Below, piece after piece: positions 1 to 7,603 of a stretch of DNA of 64,000 bases. Position 1 is the stretch's first letter. Every line of letters begins with the position of its first letter. The notes beneath the pieces are model-generated. The model was given only the letters and a program-made list of their open reading frames with translations. It did not search any database and was not told the DNA's origin. Source of the stretch: an uncultured Prevotellaceae bacterium (GTDB lineage: Bacteria > Bacteroidota > Bacteroidia > Bacteroidales > Bacteroidaceae); assembly GCA_937877625.1 (NCBI GenBank), contig CALFJG010000047.1:1-64000 (forward strand), read 5' to 3'. Position numbers and translations under genes: made by a program.

Positions 1-44
1 AATGAAAACTTCTTGTTTTCCTTTCTTTTGCGCTCGCCTTGCAC

Positions 45-52
45 TATCTTTG
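45..52 (+). promoter_or_regulatory. Bacteroidota -7 promoter box for the Kelch-symporter gene
   Basis: TATCTTTG fits the Bacteroidota TAnnTTTG -7 consensus. Transcription would begin a few bases downstream, leaving a leader of about 40 nt before the ATG at 100. A TTTG at 27-30 is closer than the usual -33 spacing, so the upstream element is uncertain. Confidence 0.5.
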
Positions 53-99
53 CACGCATATTGTTTTAACAAGCCAAACAAATCTAACCTTAAAATACT

Positions 100-2700
100 A
101 TGAAGAAAGCACTGAACGCACTTGTCGTACTCTTGCTTCTGCCGCTCTTTGCCGCAGCACAATCCGAAGTTCGTTTTAATGACCTTACCCTCGCGCCGGT
201 AGCCCCGCTACAAGTGGGCGGCACACAAGGCGTTGCCGCCGCGTTTGCTGGTGTACAGGGCGGAACGCTCCTTGTGGCCGGCGGTTGCAACTTCCCCGAC
301 ACAGCAGCAGCCGATGGCGGGAAGAAGAAGTTTTATGCCGACATCTACGCCCTCGACCTCGCCGACACCGATGCCACGTGGAAAAAGATTGGCTCCTTGC
401 CTAAGCCCATAGCCTATGGCGCCAGCACCTCCGTGGCCAAAGGCTTGGTATGCCTCGGCGGCACCACCGATGGCCTACAGAGCGAGACTGCTGTTTACTT
501 AATCAACAAAAGCGGCAGCGTGGCCGAACTGCCCGCACTGCCTGTGGGCTTAGACCAAATGGCCGCCGCAGCCTCGGGCGACGTTGTTTATGTGGCCGGC
601 GGGCTGTCAAACGGAAAAGGTGTGAACAAGGCGTACTGCTTAGATCTTAGCCAAAACAATGGGGAGTGGGAGGAGTTGCCCGATGTGCCTGGCCCGGCAC
701 GCGTGCAGCCCTGTGCCGCCGTACAGAGCGCGGCGGTAGGCTCAGCGTTTTATCTCCTCGGGGGCTACGACCCCGCCACAAAAAAGGCTGTGTGCGATGG
801 CGTGGCCTACGATTTCAATACCAAGACGTGGCGCACCATTAGTGCCATACAGCCCTACGGCGAGCAGCAGACCGTGGCACTCATCGGCGCGGCAGCAGTG
901 GCGAGCGGATGCGGACACATCGTCTGTATCGGCGGGGTGAACAAAGATATCTTTGAACAAGCCCTGGCCAACCCCGCCGAAGACTACCTCACCCACCCGG
1001 CAGAGTGGTATCAGTTCTCGAAAAACCTCATTGTTTACCAGACGATAACCGATGCCTGGGCACGCCTGTTTGAAGGTAAAGAACTGGCGCGAGCCGGGGC
1101 CAGCGTAGTGCCGGTAAAAGATGCCTTGGGCGGGATGCACTGGTATATCGTCAATGGCGAAGAGAAACCCGGCGTACGTAGCGACAGCGTCACCAATGCC
1201 AGCGTGAGCTATACCGCACATTTCGGGTTGTTGAACTGGGTGGTTCTCATCCTCTACCTTGTAGGAATGATAGGCCTCGGCGTTTACTTTATGCAACGGC
1301 AGAAAGGCGGCGAAGATTTCTTCAAAGGCGGCGGGCGCATTCCCTGGTGGGCAGCAGGCATCAGCATCTTTGCCACAATGCTCAGTGCCATAACGTATAT
1401 GAGTATCCCCGCCAAAGCCTACGCCACAGACTGGACGTACTACCCGATGCAGATTTGTATCTTAATCGTCTCGTTCCCCGTAATAAAATACTACCTCCCG
1501 TTCTTCCGACGCCTCAACGTCACCACCGCCTACGAATATCTGGAACGGCGCTTCAACTATGCTACACGTTTTATGGCCTCTTTGCTCTTCATTGTGTTTA
1601 TGGTAGCACGTACGGCGTTGGTTATCTTCCTCCCCTCGCTGGCAATGACAGCGGTAACGGGCATCGACATCTATATTTGCATCGTCTTGATGGCAGTGAT
1701 AACAATAGTGTACTGCACCATGGGCGGCGTGGAAGCCGTGGTGTGGGGCGATGTGATACAAGGCATTATCCTGGTGGGCGGTGCTATTATTGCCGCGGCA
1801 TACCTTATCGTGCAAACAGGCGAGAACGGAGCGAGCGACTTCTGGCAGATAGCCACCGACAACGACAAATTCCGTATGTTCGTCTGGAGTCTTGACTGGA
1901 AGAGTGCCACGTTCTGGGTGGTAATCCTCGGCGGGTTGGCCAACAACCTTATCTCTTACACCAGCGACCAAACCGTTATTCAACGCTATCTCACCACAAA
2001 AGACGAAAAGAGTGCCGCACGCGGCATCTTAACCAACGGATTGATGTCGGTGGTGGTGACCATCGCATTCTTTACCATCGGCACGGGGCTCTATACGTTC
2101 TTTAAGACACACCCCGCAGCGATGGACATCACGATGCAAAAGACCGATGCCATCTTCCCGTTCTTTATGATGAGCCAACTGCCGGCGGGCTTAGCCGGGT
2201 TGTTGATTGCGGCTGTGTTCTCTGCCACAATGAGTACCATAGCAAGCAACATCAACTCTATCTCCACGGCTTTCACCGTAGATTTCTGGAGCCGCTTCCG
2301 CGCTGTGACCGATGCCGGAAAACTCAAAACGGCACGCTACGCCGGCATAGCAGCCGGGCTTATCGGTATGTTCATTGCCATTCTGATGGCTATGGTGGAC
2401 ATACAGTCGTTGCTTGACTACTTCAACACCATCCTCGGCCTGCTTAGCGGAGGCATCGGCGGACTGTTTATGATGGGCATCTTCTTCCCGCGCATCGGAA
2501 GCAAAGCCGCGCTGATAGGATTCCTCTGCGGCACGGGTGTGGTGATTTGGATGAACTTCTGCACCCCGGCTTCGTTCTTGCTCTTCGGCTTTGTGTCAAT
2601 GGCTGTCAGTGTGGTTGTTGCACTGTTGCTCTCCTACGCCATGCCACAAAGAGAGGAACAAGCCGGGCTTACCTGGCGTACACGCCCCGGAGCAGAATAA
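100..2700 (+). CDS. Kelch/mutarotase domain fused to a sodium:solute symporter
   Basis: This 866-aa protein joins two modules. A signal peptide (residues 1-20, ending in AAAQ) leads into an exported Kelch-repeat region (about 25-365) with recurring GG and W motifs of the cyclically permuted mutarotase/NanM type. From about residue 370 a polytopic membrane domain follows with features of the SSS (sodium:solute symporter) family, including AAGISIFATMLSAITYMSIP and several glycine-rich helices. NanM-type domains interconvert sialic acid anomers, so a plausible role is opening a sugar acid in the periplasm and importing it with sodium. The substrate is inferred; no nan genes are adjacent. The reading frame is intact and the start follows the -7 box at 45-52. 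Confidence 0.85.
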   Translation: MKKALNALVVLLLLPLFAAAQSEVRFNDLTLAPVAPLQVGGTQGVAAAFAGVQGGTLLVAGGCNFPDTAAADGGKKKFYADIYALDLADTDATWKKIGSLPKPIAYGASTSVAKGLVCLGGTTDGLQSETAVYLINKSGSVAELPALPVGLDQMAAAASGDVVYVAGGLSNGKGVNKAYCLDLSQNNGEWEELPDVPGPARVQPCAAVQSAAVGSAFYLLGGYDPATKKAVCDGVAYDFNTKTWRTISAIQPYGEQQTVALIGAAAVASGCGHIVCIGGVNKDIFEQALANPAEDYLTHPAEWYQFSKNLIVYQTITDAWARLFEGKELARAGASVVPVKDALGGMHWYIVNGEEKPGVRSDSVTNASVSYTAHFGLLNWVVLILYLVGMIGLGVYFMQRQKGGEDFFKGGGRIPWWAAGISIFATMLSAITYMSIPAKAYATDWTYYPMQICILIVSFPVIKYYLPFFRRLNVTTAYEYLERRFNYATRFMASLLFIVFMVARTALVIFLPSLAMTAVTGIDIYICIVLMAVITIVYCTMGGVEAVVWGDVIQGIILVGGAIIAAAYLIVQTGENGASDFWQIATDNDKFRMFVWSLDWKSATFWVVILGGLANNLISYTSDQTVIQRYLTTKDEKSAARGILTNGLMSVVVTIAFFTIGTGLYTFFKTHPAAMDITMQKTDAIFPFFMMSQLPAGLAGLLIAAVFSATMSTIASNINSISTAFTVDFWSRFRAVTDAGKLKTARYAGIAAGLIGMFIAILMAMVDIQSLLDYFNTILGLLSGGIGGLFMMGIFFPRIGSKAALIGFLCGTGVVIWMNFCTPASFLLFGFVSMAVSVVVALLLSYAMPQREEQAGLTWRTRPGAE

Positions 2701-2728
2701 TACTCGCTATCTGCTTCAAGTAAAGCAA

Positions 2729-2818
2729 ACAAGGCGCAGCCTTCTGGTAACGCAGGCGGCCCGCGTGCAAAACGAAGCACGCGAGCCGTGTGCGCTCCCA
2801 GAAGCCTGCCTCGCTTGT
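2729..2818. repeat. Nested intergenic hairpin between convergent genes
   Basis: The arm at 2729-2747 (ACAAGG...CTTCTGG) pairs imperfectly with 2798-2818 (CCAGAAG...CGCTTGT). Inside it GCGTGC (2763-2768) pairs with GCACGC (2777-2782). It lies just past the symporter stop and could act as a bidirectional terminator. The inner sequence GCACGCGAGCCGTGTGCGCT is close to a sequence repeated at about 11735-11775, so it may belong to a dispersed family. Confidence 0.5.
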
Positions 2819-2911
2819 CTTGAAAGGACTTTATGGGGCTAACCTTTGGAAATCGCAAAAAGATGTGGCTGCTATAGGGGTTGAGGGGTGGTTACATAAA
2901 TGCTTTCAAAC

Positions 2912-2926
2912 TTTTAGCGGACACCA
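2912..2926 (+). repeat. Half-copy of the TTTTAGCGGACA repeat
   Basis: TTTTAGCGGACACCA matches 14 of 15 bases of one arm of the long hairpin at 54056-54113. A third copy is at 62963-62977. No second arm is visible here. Confidence 0.45.
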
Positions 2927-3010
2927 AGATAAAGACCACTGATGTCCACAAGACAGACAAAATGCCGCCTGCCAGTGAAAGCGCATAAATCATAATCTGT
3001 AGCACACACC

Positions 3011-4045
3011 TTAGGATAGTTGGTTATAGGTTTTGTCATCTACTGGCTCTAACCACTCGTTACTCTGCTTGTCTCCGATGGCGATATGAGTTGTTAGGTG
3101 CTGAAACCAAAAACATTTCTGTGCGCCATGCCAATGTTTTACTTCGTCAGGAATGTCAATAATCACGCCGGGCGTAAGTGCTATAGCAGGCTTGCCCCAT
3201 TCTTGATACCAACCACGTCCTGACACACAGATAAGAACCTGATGAGCTCCGTGATGGATGTGCCAATTATTTCTACAGCCAGGCTCAAAGGTGACGTTGG
3301 CATAATTGGCAAGGTTCTTTTCTCCAACGACATCATTGGCAGGTAGTATTGAAGCCAGATAGCTCCGGCCTGAGAAATACTGGGCGTAAGCGTCATTAGG
3401 CTGGCCTTTGGGCCAGTTACCGGTATTGGCATCAGCGGCACAATCTACTTGCGAATAGCCATTGTCCGATAACCATTGGCACAGTTCCTCCACCTGCTCT
3501 TTTGTGTTTCCCATATTCACAGCCCCGACCTTGTGGGCAGATAGCTGAGGCTCAACGCCCTTCAGACTGCTGAGGGCTGCAACAGTGATGAGTTCACGAA
3601 CGGAGGGTGATAGTTGATTGCTTGCAAAGATATCGCCAAAGAGATGAGACTTTAGGTAGTAATCGTTTTGCGGGCAGAAATCGTAGTTGAAAGGACTACC
3701 ACCAAGCAATTTTGTCTGCACACAAATACCTTGTTGCAAAGCCTGCTCAGCATCTTCCCACATTGCCGGATGAGCAAAGGGCTTGCCCTCGTTATCGGTT
3801 ATTCCTTTGTTCTTACGTTCGTTAACCACTTTTTGCAGAGTGCCCAGTGCATTGAGCGAACGCGGAAATCCAGTGTAAGCATAGAGCTGCGAGAACGCGT
3901 CTTTCAATTCATTAACAGTTACGCCAGCATCCAATGCTTTGGAGATGGCTGTAGAGAGTTGCTTTAGATTGCCTTGCGCTTCCAACGAGGCACAGGCGCA
4001 AAGCAATAGTTGATGCGCTGTCAGCGTTTTTACCGAGTTATTCAT
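3011..4045 (-). CDS. Carboxymuconolactone decarboxylase family protein with C-terminal cupin
   Basis: This 344-aa protein has an N-terminal carboxymuconolactone decarboxylase/AhpD-like region (about residues 1-200, with RELITVAALSSL typical of the second CMD unit). A cupin follows at about 235-330. Cupin motif 1 is visible as HIHHGAHQ, with Gln where metal cupins often have Glu, and motif 2 as PDEVKHWHG. Proteins of this build are common in Bacteroidota next to SDR and flavodoxin genes under AraC control, as here. They are thought to act on quinones, peroxides or reactive carbonyls. The exact reaction is not known from sequence. It is probably the last gene of the minus-strand cluster 6060-3011, although a hairpin element at 4076-4262 separates it from the SDR gene. 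Confidence 0.8.
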   Translation of the reverse strand: MNNSVKTLTAHQLLLCACASLEAQGNLKQLSTAISKALDAGVTVNELKDAFSQLYAYTGFPRSLNALGTLQKVVNERKNKGITDNEGKPFAHPAMWEDAEQALQQGICVQTKLLGGSPFNYDFCPQNDYYLKSHLFGDIFASNQLSPSVRELITVAALSSLKGVEPQLSAHKVGAVNMGNTKEQVEELCQWLSDNGYSQVDCAADANTGNWPKGQPNDAYAQYFSGRSYLASILPANDVVGEKNLANYANVTFEPGCRNNWHIHHGAHQVLICVSGRGWYQEWGKPAIALTPGVIIDIPDEVKHWHGAQKCFWFQHLTTHIAIGDKQSNEWLEPVDDKTYNQLS

Positions 4046-4075
4046 TGTTTCGTTTACTTCAATCTTAATTGATAA

Positions 4076-4262
4076 AGGTTGGTCCTATCTATTTCCACGG
4101 TTCATAGACGGGGCTTTAACCGTTTGTCAGCTTTATGGCTCTTTTTGCTTTCAGTCTGTAAGTGTCAGCGGGCGTGTAGCCCGCTACACTCACTCTTCAA
4201 CTGACAGACTGAGAGCAAAAAAAGCTCAGCAATCTGACAAAGCGAATTAATAGAACCCACCT
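4076..4262. repeat. Long hairpin element with AGGTnGGTnCTAT ends (MITE-like), full copy
   Basis: The outer ends AGGTTGGTCCTAT (4076-4088) and ATTAATAGAACCCACCT (4246-4262) are inverted repeats. Inside, CTTTCAGTCTGT pairs with ACAGACTGAGAG, and AGCGGGC pairs with GCCCGCT around a short loop, so much of the 187 bp can fold into one branched hairpin. Bases 4188-4262 match 47969-48043 at 70 of 75 positions. There is no open frame inside. It resembles a miniature inverted-repeat element; no matching transposase is in the window. Confidence 0.7.
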
Positions 4263-4335
4263 AAAGAACTTTGTTTAGCCTGCGGTCAGAAAAGCCATAA
4301 AACTTTCTGCGCAGCGCAACAGACACTCAGGTTCT

Positions 4336-5187
4336 TCAATGAGTGGCTTTTAGATACTGCAAATCGCCGTACCAGTAAGAGGCGGTACAACCACCGTCTA
4401 TTAGGAAGTCTGCCCCGCTGATAAAACGTCCGCGGGAGGACATAAGAAAAGCTGCCAAGTCTCCCACCTCGTCGGGGGTACCAGCCCGGCGAGCGGGCAT
4501 ACCCGCTATCATCTTCAGATAGCCGTCCTTGCGAGGACCGCGCAACTCATCGTTGGCTAAGGGAGTAATGATAATACCCGGGCTGATGCTATTTATGGTA
4601 GCACGGCGTAAGCCCCAGCGTGTAGCTTCGTACATTACTCTCAAAACGTTGCAACGCTTTGAATACTGGTAAGCCTTCAGCGTGTCGTTGATTTCTTTCA
4701 AAAAAGGAAGATTGAGCAGTTCTTCTACAGGAGTTGTGGCCAAAGCCTCGTTCTGCTCCTGCGGCAAGGCTGGCAGGCGATGACCGCTCTGCGACGAGAT
4801 GATTACGCCAGAACCTCCTTGAGCAATCACTCTTCCGAACTCTTCTAATAGAACACTTGTGCCATAAAGGTCAACACGCAGGATTTCCGCTACTGATGCC
4901 TGCGAGGGAGATACGCCAGCAGCATTTACCACGTGGCACACCTCACCCTTGGTGTTTGCAAACTCCACCAATTGCAGGATGTCGTCTTTCAAGCCGAGGT
5001 CGCAACGGATGGTAGAACAGTTGAAACCGGCATCTTCCAGCGTGATGGCAGCGCGCTTTGCATTTTCTATATTGGAGTCGGCAAGCACGATATGTTTTCC
5101 TGCCGACACTCTTCTGATAATGGCCTGGCCTATACTGCCAGTACCTACCAAGACTGTTACTTGCTTTGTGTTATCCATTGTTTTCAA
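4336..5187 (-). CDS. SDR family oxidoreductase
   Basis: This 283-aa short-chain dehydrogenase/reductase has a nucleotide-binding turn GTGSIGQ near residue 16 (a variant of TGxxxGxG). It also has the NAAGV motif, a catalytic serine in SSQSG, the active-site pair in YQYSK, SPGII, and a C-terminal ISGADFLIDGGC tail typical of classical SDRs. It probably reduces a carbonyl or quinone using NAD(P)H. A second Met three codons downstream is an equally good start. It lies between the flavodoxin gene (225 bp upstream) and the CMD-cupin gene on the same strand. Confidence 0.85.
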   Translation of the reverse strand: MKTMDNTKQVTVLVGTGSIGQAIIRRVSAGKHIVLADSNIENAKRAAITLEDAGFNCSTIRCDLGLKDDILQLVEFANTKGEVCHVVNAAGVSPSQASVAEILRVDLYGTSVLLEEFGRVIAQGGSGVIISSQSGHRLPALPQEQNEALATTPVEELLNLPFLKEINDTLKAYQYSKRCNVLRVMYEATRWGLRRATINSISPGIIITPLANDELRGPRKDGYLKMIAGMPARRAGTPDEVGDLAAFLMSSRGRFISGADFLIDGGCTASYWYGDLQYLKATH

Positions 5188-5412
5188 TTAGATACTTTAC
5201 AACCTGACGGGCACCGAACAAAACAGTCCCCGTATCGTTCTGATTTAACCCAAATCGATTATTAGCGTTTTGATGATTTCAAGTTCCTTTTTGAGCAGGT
5301 TTTTTGCGGCATTGAAGGAGTAATGGGGATTCTATTATGACTGAAAGGCCGTGAAAAAGATGCCAAAAAGAAAGTTATGAAAGGGTGAAACAGTCTAATG
5401 ACCGATTTGGGT

Positions 5413-6060
5413 TTAATATCCGAGGCCTCTGAGCCATTTCTCAACCTTTGCTCTCTCACTGCGCACCTCGTGGCCATAGATGCTGAAGCCTTTAAGGACG
5501 TTTGCGTCGGGAAAGGCTTCTTTCACGTCCTCCACGCAGTTGGCCAGTCCGCTACCTTCATGAGTGGTGAAGGGAATGACGGTCTTTCCTCTTAAGTCAT
5601 TAGCGTGTTTCTTGAAGAATGTGAACATCACCTGTGGATAGGTACCCCACCAAATAGGACCGCCAATGAATATCGTGTCGTAGGTTGAGAGGTCTATGTC
5701 GCCCTCGTATTCGGGCAGCTCCCCGTTGCGCGTCTCTTCTTTGGCCAACTTGATAAGCGGATCATAGGCCATACCATCGTACTTGTGCGTAACGATTTCA
5801 AACTGTTCCGCACCAGTTATTTCACTGATATAATCGGCAACAATTTTGGTGTTGCCCACCTGAATGTTTCCTACTGCGTAGTTTTCTCCCGCATGAGAGA
5901 AGAAAACAACCAATGCCTTTTCGTCTTTTGCCATAATCGTTGATTTGTTTGTTGGAGATCCTTTGATTGCACCGACTTCTTTTTTCGTGTTGCCTTCACA
6001 AGATGTGGAAGACAACAGACACAGGGTCGTTACAAGTAATAATTTCAATACGTTTCTCAT
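5413..6060 (-). CDS. Flavodoxin family lipoprotein
   Basis: The protein is 215 aa from the Met at 6060. That start gives a clean lipoprotein signal (hydrophobic stretch then LSSTSC); the longer open frame to 6126 adds no domain. The body is flavodoxin-like: LVVFFSHAGEN begins the FMN phosphate loop, GGPIWWGTYPQ is the isoalloxazine-contacting loop, and VIPFTTHEGSG the next conserved loop. An exported flavodoxin would transfer electrons outside the cytoplasm, probably anchored to a membrane. It is the first gene of the minus-strand redox cluster, behind the promoter at 6233-6240 and divergent from the AraC gene. Confidence 0.85.
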   Translation of the reverse strand: MRNVLKLLLVTTLCLLSSTSCEGNTKKEVGAIKGSPTNKSTIMAKDEKALVVFFSHAGENYAVGNIQVGNTKIVADYISEITGAEQFEIVTHKYDGMAYDPLIKLAKEETRNGELPEYEGDIDLSTYDTIFIGGPIWWGTYPQVMFTFFKKHANDLRGKTVIPFTTHEGSGLANCVEDVKEAFPDANVLKGFSIYGHEVRSERAKVEKWLRGLGY

Positions 6061-6232
6061 AATGATTAAAATGTTTGTTTTCAACAGACTTTTGCTCGCC
6101 AAGGCAAAGCTAACGCTAACGCTCACTAATTCTCACCTGCGTACTTCAATCTTCACAAACTTTTTGTGATAGCACACAAGTGTGTTGTCAAAATATCCTT
6201 GATGTCTTGCTCCATCGTTAGGTTTCACGGTG

Positions 6233-6240
6233 CAAAAGTA
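6233..6240 (-). promoter_or_regulatory. -7 box for the flavodoxin-SDR-CMD cluster
   Basis: CAAAAGTA on the plus strand reads TACTTTTG on the minus strand. It lies about 170 bp before the flavodoxin start, about 100 bp from the divergent AraC promoter, so an AraC protein bound between the two could control both. Confidence 0.45.
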
Positions 6241-6333
6241 CAAGATTTTATCAACTGTGCAGTTTCACGAAACACGTTACTCTTTTCACTCATTACACAA
6301 ATCGCGCGTTTATAATGTTATACAGGAAAAGTG

Positions 6334-6341
6334 TACCTTTG
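6334..6341 (+). promoter_or_regulatory. -7 box for the AraC-family regulator gene
   Basis: TACCTTTG fits TAnnTTTG and ends 16 bases before the ATG at 6358, implying a very short leader. Confidence 0.5.
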
Positions 6342-6357
6342 CCAAAAAATCAGTTAG

Positions 6358-7194
6358 ATGAATACGTTTTTCAGATATTCCAGAGACTTCTACGATGTAA
6401 ATTCCACAGAACTGAGCGACACTTGTATGCACTTGCTATGCTTATCTGGAGAGGGAAGTTTTGTATTCAATGCTCACTGTTACTACATCGTAAAAAACGA
6501 CTTAGTGGTAATACCTATGCCTAATCGTGTAAGCAATCTGACAGGGTCTGTGGATCTACAGGTGGAGTGGTTTGCTGCTGACTATAAATTCTTACAAGGC
6601 CTGCTACCATCAAACAATTATAGCATTGGTGGCAGCATCTCGCTGAATCAAAATCCCGTCATCCATCTCTCAGACGTGCAAGCCAATCATCTCATTGATG
6701 ATTTCCATCGTTTGCGCGACCGTATGAACGACAGCCGACATCAGTTCCATCATGAACTAATGGGCTGTCTCTGTCTGACAATGATATACGATATCTTCGA
6801 TGCACACGCACAACGTGAAACCATCGATACTCAGACCAATCGCACGGCTTATATTGTGAAGCAACTGATGACACTGCTCGCCACGGGCATCAGCCGCACA
6901 GAGCGAGATGTAAGTTATTATGCTGAGCGGTTGAATGTGTCGTCCAAATACCTCTCAGCCACTACCAAACGTGTTACAGGTCACACCGTCACGTCTTACA
7001 TCGACCGCCACACCATACCCATACTGAAAGACCTGCTCAACGATGAACATTTATCCCTTACACAGATTGCAGAACGTATGAATTTTACATCTCTCTCCTA
7101 TTTCAGCCGTTATTGTACCAAGCATCTTGGGCAGTCGCCGAGCGACTATAGGAAGAGCCTTCAGCCAAAGTTCTTCAAGTTACAGGAGCAGTAA
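6358..7194 (+). CDS. AraC family transcriptional regulator
   Basis: This 278-aa protein has an N-terminal effector/cupin-like region and a C-terminal AraC DNA-binding domain with two helix-turn-helix units. The first is around VSYYAERLNVSSKYLSATTK, the second around LTQIAERMNFTSLSYFSRYC, followed by the family signature HLGQSPSDYR. It is transcribed divergently from the flavodoxin-SDR-CMD/cupin cluster, the usual arrangement for an AraC regulator and its target. The ligand is unknown. The start follows a -7 box; an overlapping shorter open frame at 6315-6524 is a shadow. Confidence 0.88.
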   Translation: MNTFFRYSRDFYDVNSTELSDTCMHLLCLSGEGSFVFNAHCYYIVKNDLVVIPMPNRVSNLTGSVDLQVEWFAADYKFLQGLLPSNNYSIGGSISLNQNPVIHLSDVQANHLIDDFHRLRDRMNDSRHQFHHELMGCLCLTMIYDIFDAHAQRETIDTQTNRTAYIVKQLMTLLATGISRTERDVSYYAERLNVSSKYLSATTKRVTGHTVTSYIDRHTIPILKDLLNDEHLSLTQIAERMNFTSLSYFSRYCTKHLGQSPSDYRKSLQPKFFKLQEQ

Positions 7195-7603
7195 AAATGC
7201 CCTGAAAAGGCGTTGTGCCACCAGTCCAGAGCAACGCCATAGGGAACGTGCGTCCTAAATTATTGCACTTTGAAAAAAAGGAAAGCGGGAAAGAGTAATT
7301 CTTTTTCGCCTAATATGGTATGTAGGGTTTACAAGAGAGTAAAATTAGGCGTTTTTTTTCAATGCTTTTTTTGCAAATGTCCAAAATAATTTTATGGGGG
7401 GGGGGAATTTTTGGACTTTTGCACACGCAAAACCTGTGGTATTATGCTCGGCGATGTGGAAACTTGGGAAGCCCTCCCCCAAAAGTCGGATGCTACACGG
7501 GTTCTCCTCCAAACATTTTCTACTGCACGGCTTCCAAGAGAAAAAGGTAAGTTGCAGGATACGCACTGTGTCAAAACATTCAATAGAAAGAAAATCATAC
7601 ACC
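7195..7603 (+). promoter_or_regulatory. Gene-free leader region with hairpins and a G10 tract
   Basis: The 409 bp hold several signals. GGCGTTG (7209-7215) pairs with CAACGCC (7232-7238), and this stretch resembles 11685-11705. CGCCTAAT (7307-7314) pairs with ATTAGGCG (7344-7351) ahead of eight T, a possible terminator for the AraC gene with a long loop. AAAGCGGGAAAGAG at 7282-7295 matches the leader of the 21-bp arrays. The G10 tract is at 7396-7405. No clear TAnnTTTG box for the downstream gene was found. Confidence 0.4.
7396..7405 (+). repeat. Poly-G tract of 10 upstream of the giant secreted protein
   Basis: Ten consecutive G follow directly after an ATG at 7394. At the length shown, that ATG is in frame with the signal-peptide start at 7604, 210 bases downstream. 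G tracts of this length slip during replication, so the spacing or the frame of this upstream ATG could vary between cells. Confidence 0.6.

Noticed and set aside
7394..7603. Start of the giant protein at 7394
   Set aside because: The added 70 residues are not a signal peptide and begin with the G10 tract; the Met at 7604 gives a clean signal peptide.
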